From Roseovarius confluentis (GTDB lineage Bacteria; Pseudomonadota; Alphaproteobacteria; Rhodobacterales; Rhodobacteraceae): a stretch of 64,000 nucleotides of DNA. Each line of letters opens with the position of its first letter. Positions within the stretch are counted from its first letter, which is position 1. A model generated the notes under the pieces. The model had not been told where the DNA came from. It worked only from the letters and a program-made list of their open reading frames with translations, and searched no databases. Both the position numbers and the translations under genes were made by a program. Location of the stretch: positions 62,001 through 126,000 of the forward strand of contig NZ_PPFE01000009.1 in assembly GCF_002917925.1 (NCBI RefSeq). Direction: 5' to 3'. Below, piece by piece: positions 7,455 through 18,473 of this stretch.

Positions 7455-9194
7455 ATGCCAATGCACTACCTTACCGGATTCAACGATCTGCTCGGCTTCG
7501 GCAAGGGCGACGACACCGTCTATGCCTTCGGCGGCGACGACTACCTCTTCGGAAATGACGGAAACGACTACCTGCTCGGAATGGACGGCGAGGACACCAT
7601 TCTCGGCGGCTATGGTTCCGATATCGTCGATGGCGGGGATGGTGACGACGTGATCTACGGCGGCCTGCCGGGCGGCGCCGATGTCGGATCGAACGTGCTC
7701 TTCGGCGGCGCGGGCGAAGACCTGATCTATGCGGGCGACGACGGTGATTTCATCGACGGCGGCACTGGCCGGGACAAGATCATCGGCGCTTCGGGGGCCG
7801 ATACCATTCTCGGTGGCGCGGGCAGCGACCGCATCGAAGCCGGCGGCGGCCATGACAGCATCGACGGCGGCACCGGTTTCGACTTCATCCTCGGCGGCGC
7901 CGGCAATGACACGGTCAACGGCGGCGACAGCCGCGACACCATCAAGGGCGGCTCCGGGAACGATCATCTTTCCGGCGACGACGGCAGCGACGAGCTTCAC
8001 GGCAACCGGGGCGACGACAACCTCTTCGGCGGCGATGGCAACGACAGGCTCTTTGGCGGCAAAGACGACGATTTTCTGCATGGCGGATATGGCAACGATA
8101 CGCTCGACGGCGGCGCCGGCAACGACTGGATCATCGGCGGCGAAGGCCCCAATCCCGGCGACGGGCTCTATGGCTATGACGACGTGGCCTATGGCGGTGC
8201 GGGCAACGACTATATCTATACCGGCTCGGGCAACGACACCGCCGATGGCGGCACCGGCAACGACACGATCTATTCCGGCTCTGGTCAGGACGTGATCTAT
8301 GGCGGCCTTGGCGACGACCTGATCCATGCCACGAACCCACCGGACGGCCCGTTCGAGGGTGTCGGCAACTATTCTCTTGGCATCGACGACAGGATCTTTG
8401 CCGGGGACGGCGACAACACCATCCACTCAGGTGTCGGCAACGATTTGATCACCTCCGGCGATGGCAAGGATTACATTCGTTCCGTCAACGGCAGTGATAC
8501 GGTCCACTCAGGCGACGGGGACGATTTCGTCTGGCTCAGCACAACGTACTTTTCCCCGGATCCGGACATGCCCCCTGCCCCGACCGAAACCGATCTCGGT
8601 GGCGGCGACGACACATACTATTCCACCGGTTTCAACGATGACATCGTTCAGGGCGGCGACGGCGACGACTTCATCTATATCGAAGGCGGCAACAATATCG
8701 TCTTCGGCGGCGAAGGTGCCGACACGATCCAGGGCGGCGACCGCGACAGCGGCAGCGCGAAAGGTGCCGAGGCCACGCTCGACATCCTCTACGGCGGCGA
8801 CGGTGACGACAAGATCTATGTCTGGGGCGGTGACAACCTCGTCGAGGGCGGCTCCGGCAACGACACGATCGATGCCCGCCTGGGCGAGGATATCGCCCTT
8901 GGCGGTACGACCTGCATGAACGGCGGCACCGGAGACGATTGGCTGATCGGACGCTGGAATGAAACCGACGAGTTCGTGTTCACCCACGGGGGCGATTTCG
9001 GCACGGACGTGATCCGCAGCTTTCAAGCGGGGCATGACCACATCCTGATCGACACGTTCCAGGACGATCCGGTCGCATTCACTTCAACCGTCGTCGGGAC
9101 CAGTGTTCATATCGAATTCCAGGGCGATGACGGCCTGTTGGTGATCGAAAGCGGGGCATTGACCTGGAACGACAGCTACATCGAGTTCATCTGA
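7455..9194 (+). CDS. RTX (hemolysin-type calcium-binding repeat) protein
   Basis: About 579 residues, nearly all of them glycine/aspartate-rich nonapeptide repeats of the GGxGxDxLx type (for example GGAGNDTV, GGDGNDRLF, GGTGNDTIY). These bind calcium in a parallel beta-roll and mark type I secreted proteins. I prefer the ATG at 7455 (MPMHYLTGFND), which follows GGGAGA at good spacing; a GTG at 7428 is the longest alternative. No protease, lipase or adhesin domain is visible. The last 70 residues, repeat-free and ending NDSYIEFI, may be the secretion signal. No type I secretion genes lie nearby. The function is unknown; a structural or surface-layer-like extracellular protein is possible. Confidence 0.85.
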   Translation: MPMHYLTGFNDLLGFGKGDDTVYAFGGDDYLFGNDGNDYLLGMDGEDTILGGYGSDIVDGGDGDDVIYGGLPGGADVGSNVLFGGAGEDLIYAGDDGDFIDGGTGRDKIIGASGADTILGGAGSDRIEAGGGHDSIDGGTGFDFILGGAGNDTVNGGDSRDTIKGGSGNDHLSGDDGSDELHGNRGDDNLFGGDGNDRLFGGKDDDFLHGGYGNDTLDGGAGNDWIIGGEGPNPGDGLYGYDDVAYGGAGNDYIYTGSGNDTADGGTGNDTIYSGSGQDVIYGGLGDDLIHATNPPDGPFEGVGNYSLGIDDRIFAGDGDNTIHSGVGNDLITSGDGKDYIRSVNGSDTVHSGDGDDFVWLSTTYFSPDPDMPPAPTETDLGGGDDTYYSTGFNDDIVQGGDGDDFIYIEGGNNIVFGGEGADTIQGGDRDSGSAKGAEATLDILYGGDGDDKIYVWGGDNLVEGGSGNDTIDARLGEDIALGGTTCMNGGTGDDWLIGRWNETDEFVFTHGGDFGTDVIRSFQAGHDHILIDTFQDDPVAFTSTVVGTSVHIEFQGDDGLLVIESGALTWNDSYIEFI

Positions 9195-9220
9195 CTGAAA
9201 CAAGCGGCGCATTTGCGCCC

Positions 9221-9243
9221 GTCCCGGGCTTGACCCGGGACCT
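9221..9243. repeat. PDLIRD-type palindromic repeat, copy 1
   Basis: GTCCCGGGCTTGACCCGGGAC plus CT: a 9-base inverted repeat around a short centre, between the RTX and MoaD-like genes. Four more copies are at 15663, 15708, 20279 and 38761. Confidence 0.85.
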
Positions 9244-9264
9244 CCCGACCCCAAGATACGCATC

Positions 9265-9510
9265 ATGGTTCAAGTCACGATATGGGGCTCCCTGGCCCAG
9301 TTCACCGACGACCGCCGCGAGGTCGAGGTCGACGCCGAAAACCTGCGCCAACTGCTCGACGGGCTGGCACAGAAATATCCCGGGCTCAAACCCCAGCTGG
9401 ACCGGGGCGTTTCCGTCTCCATCGACGGGCGCGTCTACAACGACAGCTGGTTCCAGCCCATCAAACCCGACAGCGAGGTCGTCCTGCTTGCGCGCCTCAA
9501 AGGCGGCTAA
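9265..9510 (+). CDS. MoaD/ThiS-family sulfur-carrier-like protein
   Basis: An 81-residue beta-grasp protein ending in RLKGG. The C-terminal Gly-Gly is what MoaD and ThiS need for adenylation and thiocarboxylation by an E1-like partner. The predicted strands and the Ile-Asp-Gly-Arg-Val turn match the fold. It is not next to moaE, moeB or thi genes. It lies 2 kb after a molybdenum hydroxylase, but the RTX gene and a terminator intervene, so a link to that cofactor is only suggestive. It faces the HWE kinase gene, with a 15-base inverted repeat between the two stops. Confidence 0.8.
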   Translation: MVQVTIWGSLAQFTDDRREVEVDAENLRQLLDGLAQKYPGLKPQLDRGVSVSIDGRVYNDSWFQPIKPDSEVVLLARLKGG

Positions 9511-9555
9511 AGCGTTTCGCCTTTGGCTGATGGCACAGGTCAAAGGCGAAACGCT
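9511..9555. terminator. Perfect 15-base inverted repeat between convergent stops (bidirectional terminator)
   Basis: AGCGTTTCGCCTTTG (9511-9525) and CAAAGGCGAAACGCT (9541-9555) are exact reverse complements separated by 15 bases. The element fills the gap between the MoaD-like stop (9508-9510) and the HWE kinase stop (9556-9558) exactly. It lacks a long T tract, so it may also be a member of an interspersed repeat family. Confidence 0.75.
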
Positions 9556-10569
9556 CTAGTCCGACGACAACGCCTTCAAGGGCGCCCAAAGCTTGAACGC
9601 AAAGCCATCCGTATCGAACGCCACATCGGTCTTGGCGCCAAGCGACGCCTCGGTCAGCTTGGTCAGAACCTGGGTGCCAAAGCCCGGCTTGGCCGTCGCA
9701 TTCACCTCCGGCCCGCCCCGCTCGACCCAGGACAGCGTGAAGTCCGGGCGCTCGTCTCCCTCGACCGACCACGACATCTCGACCTTCCCCTTGTCGTCCG
9801 ACAAGGCGCCGTATTTCGCCGCGTTCGTGGCCAGTTCATGTGTCACCATGCCCAGGATCTGCGCCGCGTTGCTGGAAATCATCAGGTCCGGCCCGTTCAG
9901 CACCACCCGCTCCCGCGCCGCCCCGGCGAAGGGCTTCACCTGCTCGGTGAAGATCTGGCGCAGCCCGAACCGACTGCCGGCATCGTGCATCATCGCTTCC
10001 TGGTTGCGGCTCAGCGCCGTCAGCCGCGCCAGCAGGCGGTCGGCAATCTCTTCGGGCGGCGAGTGCCGCGCCAGCTGCCGAACAATCCCCGATACAACCG
10101 TGATCAGGTTCTTCGCCCTGTGCCCCAACTCGCCGATCAGGAACTGTGCGCGCTGCTCGGCCATTTCCCGCGCGGTGATATCGACAACGGCGAACACCCC
10201 TTCCAGCGGCATTCCCTCGGCATCATAGGTCACCTGCTTGCGCGCATTGACCCAGCGCAACGGGCCATCCGGCGTCAGAATACGGTGCGTCATGTCCAGC
10301 ACCTGCAACGGATGATCCGGCGACAACAGGCAGGTCAGGCCTTCTTGCACCTGAGGCCAATCATCGGGATGGATCCGCGCATGCAATTCCGACCGCGACA
10401 CTTCAACGCCTGCATCCAGCCCGAAATACGCTGCCGCCAGCGCATCGCAGCGCAGCACGTCGGCGCGGTAATCGACCTTTCCCAATCCGACCTGAGCGAC
10501 CTTCAGGCCAAGTTCCATGTCGTCGGATGTCAGGGGAATGTTCAGCGGGGTCTTCAAGTCTTTCGTCAT
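9556..10569 (-). CDS. PAS-domain sensor histidine kinase, HWE family
   Basis: A 337-residue soluble kinase. Residues about 20-135 form a PAS domain (YFGLDAG, IHPDDW, GPLRWVNARKQVTYD). The dimerization box FLIGELGHRAKNLITVVSG has the phospho-accepting His150. The catalytic domain has HELATNAAKYGAL (244-256) and the WxE signature at Trp281-Glu283, which define HWE kinases. There are no membrane segments, so it senses a cytoplasmic signal, possibly light or redox through a PAS cofactor; the Cys of an LOV domain is not evident. No response regulator is adjacent. HWE kinases often feed the alphaproteobacterial general stress response (PhyR), but no link is shown here. Confidence 0.9.
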   Translation of the reverse strand: MTKDLKTPLNIPLTSDDMELGLKVAQVGLGKVDYRADVLRCDALAAAYFGLDAGVEVSRSELHARIHPDDWPQVQEGLTCLLSPDHPLQVLDMTHRILTPDGPLRWVNARKQVTYDAEGMPLEGVFAVVDITAREMAEQRAQFLIGELGHRAKNLITVVSGIVRQLARHSPPEEIADRLLARLTALSRNQEAMMHDAGSRFGLRQIFTEQVKPFAGAARERVVLNGPDLMISSNAAQILGMVTHELATNAAKYGALSDDKGKVEMSWSVEGDERPDFTLSWVERGGPEVNATAKPGFGTQVLTKLTEASLGAKTDVAFDTDGFAFKLWAPLKALSSD

Positions 10570-10774
10570 GGCATGTGTTTCGGGCCGGTGAATCGCACCG
10601 TCAATGTCACAGTTTAAACGGGCTCCGGAAATTAACTCTCAGGCAGGTTTTCGCCGCCTGCCGGGTCCAAGGCAAGCTTTTCACACTGCGGCGCACGCGG
10701 CAATTCGTGCATTTTCCGGCGCAAAATGGATGCGGCGCTCAGTTTCGCCTGATGCAACAGACCCTGCCGTATTG

Positions 10775-10799
10775 CGTAGGGTGGGTGACAACCCACGCG
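10775..10799. repeat. GTAGGGTGGGT palindromic repeat, copy 2
   Basis: CGTAGGGTGGGTG then ACAACCCACGCG, the same as the copy at 7304 except for one base in the loop. It lies 40 bases beyond the glpR stop, where it could act as a weak terminator for glpR (minus strand). Confidence 0.7.
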
Positions 10800-10838
10800 T
10801 CCCCGCAACCCATGAAACGAACCCGAACCGAAAACGCC

Positions 10839-11600
10839 TCAGCCGCAGACCCGACAGACCGTATCCCAGTCCTTCAGCCGCTCTGCCACCGGCGCGGGCA
10901 CCGGCCGGTCGGTAAAGAACATGTCGACCTCGCCCAACGACGCGATCCGCGCCGGGGCCATGCGGTGAAACTTGGAATGGTCCGCCACAAGGTAGGTCCG
11001 CCGCGCCCGCGCGATGATTGACTGGCTGACATGCACCTCCTGCACGTCAAAATCCAGAAGGTCGCCCTCGTCATCCAGCGCCGAGCAGCCAATCACGGCG
11101 TAGTCGAACTTGAACTGCTCGATCGCCCGTGTCGTGAGGTTGCCGATCAGCCCCCCGTCCGAGCGGCGCAAAACGCCCCCGGCCACCACGATCTCGCACT
11201 CCGCGTTGGCCACCAAGATATTGGCAACATTCATATTATTCGTGATCACCATCAGGTCACGGTGGCTCAGCAGCGCACGCGCCACCGCCTCGGTCGACGT
11301 CCCGATGTTCAGGAAGACCGACGCCCCGTCCGGGATTTCCTGCGCGCAGACCTGCGCTATCGCCTGCTTGGCCGCCTCGTTCAGGTCGCGCCGCTCCTCG
11401 TAGCCGATATTGGAAACGCCGGACGGCATCACCGCGCCGCCATGCACGCGCTCCAGCCGCCCGGCCTCGGCCAGGTCCGTCAGGTCGCGCCGGATCGTCT
11501 GCACCGTCACGCCAAAGCGCACGGCCAGATCCTCGACCGTGACCTTGCCTTCGTTGCGGGCGATCTCGAGGATCTCGGGATGGCGAAAAGTTTGTGACAT
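10839..11600 (-). CDS. glpR: DeoR/GlpR-family glycerol-3-phosphate regulon repressor
   Basis: A 253-residue DeoR-type repressor. The helix-turn-helix is at residues about 6-57 (EILEIARNEGKVTVEDLAVRF and VQTIRRDL), followed by the ribose-isomerase-like sensor domain with GGVLRRSDGGLIG and the NIGTSTEA phosphosugar loop. GlpR proteins bind glycerol-3-phosphate and release DNA. It is divergent from glpD and the glycerol transporter operon across 247 bases that hold two similar TTTCG/TTTT-rich sites, its probable operators. Confidence 0.92.
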   Translation of the reverse strand: MSQTFRHPEILEIARNEGKVTVEDLAVRFGVTVQTIRRDLTDLAEAGRLERVHGGAVMPSGVSNIGYEERRDLNEAAKQAIAQVCAQEIPDGASVFLNIGTSTEAVARALLSHRDLMVITNNMNVANILVANAECEIVVAGGVLRRSDGGLIGNLTTRAIEQFKFDYAVIGCSALDDEGDLLDFDVQEVHVSQSIIARARRTYLVADHSKFHRMAPARIASLGEVDMFFTDRPVPAPVAERLKDWDTVCRVCG

Positions 11601-11615
11601 GCACCTTGGCGTCGG

Positions 11616-11638
11616 TTTCGGTTTTTTCGTTTTCGCGG
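11616..11638. promoter_or_regulatory. Candidate GlpR operator 1
   Basis: TTTCGGTTTTTTCGTTTTCG lies 16 bases upstream of the glpR start. It contains direct TTTCG steps and is strikingly T-rich for this genome. The site at 11755-11774 carries the same pattern on the other strand. GlpR sites elsewhere contain repeated TTCG half-sites. Identified by similarity between the two sites, not by a tested consensus. Confidence 0.5.
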
Positions 11639-11754
11639 AAAATCCGCGTATGTCAAAGGAAAATCCGGGGTCAGACCGCCTTTCGCAGCCGCAGAAAGAC
11701 CAGCCACCACAGTATGGAGGTCCTGCATGTCGTTGTTTTTAAAAGACTCTCATC

Positions 11755-11774
11755 AAAGCGAACAAAAACGAAAG
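11755..11774. promoter_or_regulatory. Candidate GlpR operator 2
   Basis: AAAGCGAACAAAAACGAAAG, the reverse complement of CTTTCGTTTTTGTTCGCTTT, about 75 bases upstream of glpD. It matches operator 1 in the TTTCG-N-TTTTT-N-TTCG order and is placed to control the glpD-glpS operon. Confidence 0.5.
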
Positions 11775-11847
11775 AAGCATTTGACTCCATCAACCTGAAC
11801 GTGCTCATTTACCGGGCACAGTTTCCGGCGGCATCTGGGGAGGATGG

Positions 11848-13449
11848 ATGCACCCAAGTCACGAAAATATAAGCGATATTTTCGTCATTGGCGGCGGAAT
11901 CAACGGCTGCGGCATCGCCCGCGACGCCGCCGGTCGCGGCCTGTCCGTCACCTTGGCCGAGATGAACGATCTCGCCTCGGCCACCTCCTCGGCCTCGACC
12001 AAGCTTTTCCACGGCGGCCTCCGCTACCTCGAGTATTTCGAGTTCCGCCTCGTCCGCGAGGCCCTGATCGAACGCGAGGTTCTGCTGCGCAACATGCCGC
12101 ATATCAGCTGGCCGATGCGCTTCGTGCTGCCCTATCATCGCGACATGCGCTTCGAGGGCGGCACCCCCACCTCGCGCCTGCTGGAAAAGATCATGCCGTG
12201 GATGCGCGGCCGCCGCCCGGCATGGCTCATACGCCTCGGCCTTTTTCTGTACGACAGCCTCGGGGGCCGCAAGATCCTGCCCCGCGCCCGATCAATCTCG
12301 CTCGACGGCACGCCCGAAGGCGCCCCGCTGAAATCTCATTTCAAACAGGCGTTCGAATATTCCGACTGCTGGGTCGAAGACGCCCGCCTCGTGTCACTCA
12401 ACGCCCGCGACGCCGCGGGTCGCGGCGCCGAAATCCTCACCCGCACCCGTGTCACCGCGGCCCGCCGCGCGGGTGACGTCTGGGAGATCGACCTCGAAGA
12501 CACCGCCACCGGCAACCTGCTGACCCGCCGCGCCCGCGCGCTCGTCAACGCAGGCGGCCCATGGGTCGGCGACATCCTGCAGGACGTCACTCATATCGAC
12601 AGCCGCGAAGGCGTGCGCCTCGTACGCGGCAGCCATATCGTCACGCGCAAACTCTTCGATCACCCCAAGTGCTACTTTTTTCAGGGGACCGATGGCCGCA
12701 TCATCTTCGCCATCCCCTACGAGCAGGATTTCACCCTGATCGGCACCACCGACGCCGACCATCCCGACCCCGGCACGAAACCCGTCTGCACTCCCGCCGA
12801 GCAAGAGTATCTCTGCAGTTTCGCCTCGGAATATTTCGAAACGCCCGTCACCCGCGACGATATCGTCTGGACCTATTCCGGCGTCCGCCCGCTCTATGAC
12901 GACGGCGCCAAATCTGCGACCGCTGCAACTCGCGACTACGTGCTGAAGCTCGACACCAACGGCCCGCCGCTCCTCAATATCTTCGGCGGCAAGATCACCA
13001 CCTACCGCCGCCTCGCGCAGGCCGCCGTGGGCAAGCTTGCCGCCCGTTTTCCGAACGCCAAAGGAGACTGGACCGCCGACGCCGCCCTGCCCGGCGGCGA
13101 CTTCGCGGTGGAAAACCGCGACCGGATGGCGGCCGACCTGCAATCCGACTACCCCTTTCTGACCGAGCCCTGGGCCTACCGCCTGCTCCGCGCCTACGGC
13201 ACCGAGGCCCGCACACTTCTGGGCGACGCGCAGGCCGCCGCCGACCTCGGTCGCAACTTCGGCGCAACCCTGACCGAACGCGAGGTCCGGTGGCTGACAA
13301 CCCACGAATTCGCCCGCTCAGCCGAAGATATCGTCTGGCGCCGCAGCAAGCTGGGCCTGCGCATGACTGAACGTGAAATCAACGACTTGCAACATTGGAT
13401 GCAGGCCAACCCCGACGGCGACACCGTGATCGCCGCCGCGGCAGAATAG
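11848..13449 (+). CDS. glpD: Aerobic glycerol-3-phosphate dehydrogenase
   Basis: A 533-residue FAD enzyme that oxidises glycerol-3-phosphate to dihydroxyacetone phosphate at the membrane, passing electrons to quinone. The N-terminal dinucleotide motif is GGGINGCGIARDAAGRG (residues 15-31), followed by TKLFHGGLRYLE and the substrate-domain RGSHIV and GGKITTYR motifs. GGGGAGG precedes the ATG at 11848; an overlapping ATG at 11844 is out of frame. It heads the glycerol operon, followed after 11 bases by glpS. It supplies the metabolic step after GlpK, encoded 7 kb downstream. Confidence 0.95.
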   Translation: MHPSHENISDIFVIGGGINGCGIARDAAGRGLSVTLAEMNDLASATSSASTKLFHGGLRYLEYFEFRLVREALIEREVLLRNMPHISWPMRFVLPYHRDMRFEGGTPTSRLLEKIMPWMRGRRPAWLIRLGLFLYDSLGGRKILPRARSISLDGTPEGAPLKSHFKQAFEYSDCWVEDARLVSLNARDAAGRGAEILTRTRVTAARRAGDVWEIDLEDTATGNLLTRRARALVNAGGPWVGDILQDVTHIDSREGVRLVRGSHIVTRKLFDHPKCYFFQGTDGRIIFAIPYEQDFTLIGTTDADHPDPGTKPVCTPAEQEYLCSFASEYFETPVTRDDIVWTYSGVRPLYDDGAKSATAATRDYVLKLDTNGPPLLNIFGGKITTYRRLAQAAVGKLAARFPNAKGDWTADAALPGGDFAVENRDRMAADLQSDYPFLTEPWAYRLLRAYGTEARTLLGDAQAAADLGRNFGATLTEREVRWLTTHEFARSAEDIVWRRSKLGLRMTEREINDLQHWMQANPDGDTVIAAAAE

Positions 13450-13460
13450 GGACGTAACGC

Positions 13461-14549
<1,089 letters not shown>

Positions 14550-14562
14550 GGGGCTGACAAGA

Positions 14563-15645
<1,083 letters not shown>

Positions 15646-15662
15646 TGAACCTGCGCAATCCC

Positions 15663-15685
15663 GTCCCGGACTTGATCCGGGACCT
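15663..15685. repeat. PDLIRD-type palindromic repeat, copy 2
   Basis: GTCCCGGACTTGATCCGGGAC plus CT, inside the glpT-glpP junction and 45 bases from copy 3. Reads VPDLIRDL in the mini-ORF frame. Confidence 0.85.
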
Positions 15686-15707
15686 CCCAGCCATCCCGCA
15701 CAACGCC

Positions 15708-15730
15708 GTCCCGGGCCTGACCCGGGACCT
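15708..15730. repeat. PDLIRD-type palindromic repeat, copy 3
   Basis: GTCCCGGGCCTGACCCGGGAC plus CT, in the same orientation as copy 2. Reads VPGLTRDL in the mini-ORF frame. Confidence 0.85.
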
Positions 15731-15766
15731 CCCCGCCACCCGCCACGCAACGAACGAGGCCGCCTG

Positions 15767-16636
<870 letters not shown>

Positions 16637-16640
16637 GCCG

Positions 16641-17513
16641 ATGACCGACGCCACCACCGACCAACTCCCCGGCAAGCTCGCGCCCAGCGGCAAGAACCGT
16701 CGCGCCCGCACCGGCGTAAACACCCGCGCCATCGTGATGGGCCTCTACCTGATCTTCCTGCTCCTGCCGATCTACTGGCTGCTGAACATGAGCCTGAAGA
16801 CCAATTTCGAGATCCTCAACAGCTTCACGCTCTGGCCCCTCAACCTGACGCTGGAAAACTACGCCACCATCCTGACCGACCCGGCCTGGTACTCGGGCTA
16901 TATCAACTCGCTGATCTACGTGGTGATGAACACCGTCATCTCGCTCGCCGTTGCCCTGCCCGCCGCCTACGCGTTTTCGCGCTACACGTTCCTCGGCGAC
17001 AAGCACCTGTTCTTCTGGCTCCTGACCAACCGCATGGCCCCCCCGGCGGTCTTCGCCCTGCCCTTCTTCCAGCTCTACAGCTCCGTGGGTCTCTTCGACA
17101 CCCACATCGCCGTGGCGCTGGCGCATTGCCTCTTCAACGTGCCGCTGGCGGTGTGGATCTTGGAGGGCTTCATGCGCGGCGTGCCCAAGGAAATCGACGA
17201 AACCGCCTATATCGACGGCTATTCCTTCCCGCGCTTCTTCGTGAAGATCTTCATGCCACTGATCGCGTCGGGCATCGGCGTCGCCGCCTTCTTCTGCTTC
17301 ATGTTCTCCTGGGTCGAACTGCTGCTCTCCCGCACGCTGACAACGGTCGACGCCAAGCCCATCGCCGCCATCATGACCCGCACCCAAGGGGCCGCGGGCA
17401 TCGACTGGGGCGTGCTCGCCGCCGCCGGAGTGCTGACAATCGTCCCCGGCGCGCTCGTGATTTACTTCGTGCGCAACTACATCGCCAAGGGCTTCGCCCT
17501 GGGGAGGGTGTGA
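16641..17513 (+). CDS. glpQ: Glycerol ABC transporter permease GlpQ
   Basis: A 290-residue MalG-type permease. It has an N-terminal basic region (GKNRRARTG), six membrane helices, and an EAA loop EIDETAYIDGYSFPRFFVKIFMP at about residues 181-203. It ends NYIAKGFALGRV. The stop overlaps the start of the SH3 gene (TGATG). A near copy of its last 36 bases recurs at 17961-17996, just before glpU, pointing to a duplication of this junction. It is not the periplasmic phosphodiesterase that shares the name GlpQ. Confidence 0.93.
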   Translation: MTDATTDQLPGKLAPSGKNRRARTGVNTRAIVMGLYLIFLLLPIYWLLNMSLKTNFEILNSFTLWPLNLTLENYATILTDPAWYSGYINSLIYVVMNTVISLAVALPAAYAFSRYTFLGDKHLFFWLLTNRMAPPAVFALPFFQLYSSVGLFDTHIAVALAHCLFNVPLAVWILEGFMRGVPKEIDETAYIDGYSFPRFFVKIFMPLIASGIGVAAFFCFMFSWVELLLSRTLTTVDAKPIAAIMTRTQGAAGIDWGVLAAAGVLTIVPGALVIYFVRNYIAKGFALGRV

Positions 17514-17845
17514 TGAACCTGTTCAGCCGATATCTCATACTGTTCGGCGGCCTCGCCGCCGCCGCTCTCACACCCGCCCACGCACAGGCCCAGGCCGCCG
17601 AACCGTGGGAGGCCGCCTGCATCATGCGCCACCTCGACCCCAATGGCGACGGCTTCCTGTCGATCCGCTCCGGCCCCGGCTCCAACCACCCCGAGATCCT
17701 GCGCGTGCGCAACGGCGACTCGATGCCCATCGACACCCGCAAATGCCAGGGCAAGTGGTGCTTTGCCGAAAGCATCAACAAGAACGGCCAGCGCCTGAAC
17801 CAGACCGGCTGGTTTCACACCGGCTGGTGCGAGATGATCCCATGA
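17513..17845 (+). CDS. Small secreted SH3-domain protein inserted in the glp operon
   Basis: 110 residues. A signal peptide ends at about AHAQAQA (residue 25). The mature part is a bacterial SH3 domain: GDGFLSIRSGPGSNHPEIL, an NGD turn, then WCFAE and GWFHTGWCEMIP. Four cysteines could form two disulfides. The start overlaps the glpQ stop by one base, so it is translated as part of the glycerol operon, yet such a gene is not part of the usual glpSTPQUV set. It was probably acquired at this junction. A role at the cell wall or with the binding protein is possible but unproven. Confidence 0.75.
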   Translation: MNLFSRYLILFGGLAAAALTPAHAQAQAAEPWEAACIMRHLDPNGDGFLSIRSGPGSNHPEILRVRNGDSMPIDTRKCQGKWCFAESINKNGQRLNQTGWFHTGWCEMIP

Positions 17846-17930
17846 GCCGCGCCGCCCAATCCGGATATCCCAGCGTGGCAGCCCCTGTCGCGGCCGCGTC
17901 ACGCATTTTTGCCATGACGGAGGAAAACTG

Positions 17931-17996
17931 ATGGATTGGACGGATTGGACATGGCCCACCTTCGCCAAGGGCTTCGCCTCAAGGAGGGTTTCATGA
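17931..17996 (+). pseudogene. 21-codon chimeric remnant: glpU start joined to glpQ end
   Basis: The peptide is MDWTDWTWPTFAKGFASRRV plus Ser. It begins like a DUF2160 (GlpU) protein, whose intact copy here reads LSWMAWTWPT, and ends like GlpQ (IAKGFALGRV). A strong GGAGG (17919-17923) sits 7 bases upstream, and the stop overlaps the glpU ATG (ATGA at 17993). It is the scar of a tandem duplication at the old glpQ-glpU junction and probably now serves as a leader that couples translation into glpU. Confidence 0.75.
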
Positions 17997-18394
17997 GAAC
18001 GATCACCACCAATCGCATGCTTGGCTGGGCTATCTACGGCATTGTCGCACTCGGGTCGGTGATACTCGTCTATTATCTGTTGGGGCTTATTATGGTCTTG
18101 CTTTGGGGTGGACCACCTGACCTTTCATGGATGGCATGGACATGGCCTACCGCCGCCTTCTTCGGCGTAATCGCCCTGCTCCTCATAACCTTCACGATCC
18201 TCGCGCTGAAGTTCCCGGAAACGCCCCGCACCGGTATCCTGCGGATCGAGACCACGCGCGGTGACCGGCTGTTCATCACGCTCCTGGGCAGTGCCTTCAT
18301 CAATCTCGCGTGGCTGGGCCTTGTCGGCACCAACCAGCCCTACGCGCTGATCGTCTGTGCGATCTATGCCGCCGCGGTGTTCCGCTGGGTCTGA
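17993..18394 (+). CDS. glpU: DUF2160 small membrane protein of the glycerol transporter, N-terminally extended
   Basis: 133 residues. The last ~90 (SWMAWTWPTAAFFGVIALLL to YAAAVFRWV) are the conserved DUF2160 protein found in glycerol ABC operons. The first ~43 residues, MRTITTNRMLGWAIYGIVAL and onward, add an extra membrane helix not normally present. AGGAGGG at 17982 fixes the start. The extension probably arose in the same rearrangement that left the chimeric mini-ORF upstream. The biochemical role of DUF2160 in glycerol uptake is not known. Confidence 0.82.
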   Translation: MRTITTNRMLGWAIYGIVALGSVILVYYLLGLIMVLLWGGPPDLSWMAWTWPTAAFFGVIALLLITFTILALKFPETPRTGILRIETTRGDRLFITLLGSAFINLAWLGLVGTNQPYALIVCAIYAAAVFRWV

Positions 18395-18473
18395 TCGCGC
18401 CCTAACCCCGGCGTTCCGCCCCAGCGGGCCGCCATAAACACATAAGTTCAGAAAGACCAATGGGAGGAACCAA

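Noticed and set aside
7455..9194. CRISPR-like or tandem DNA repeat array in the RTX gene
   Set aside because: The periodicity (about 27 bases) comes from nonapeptide codons; repeats vary and the frame is open throughout.
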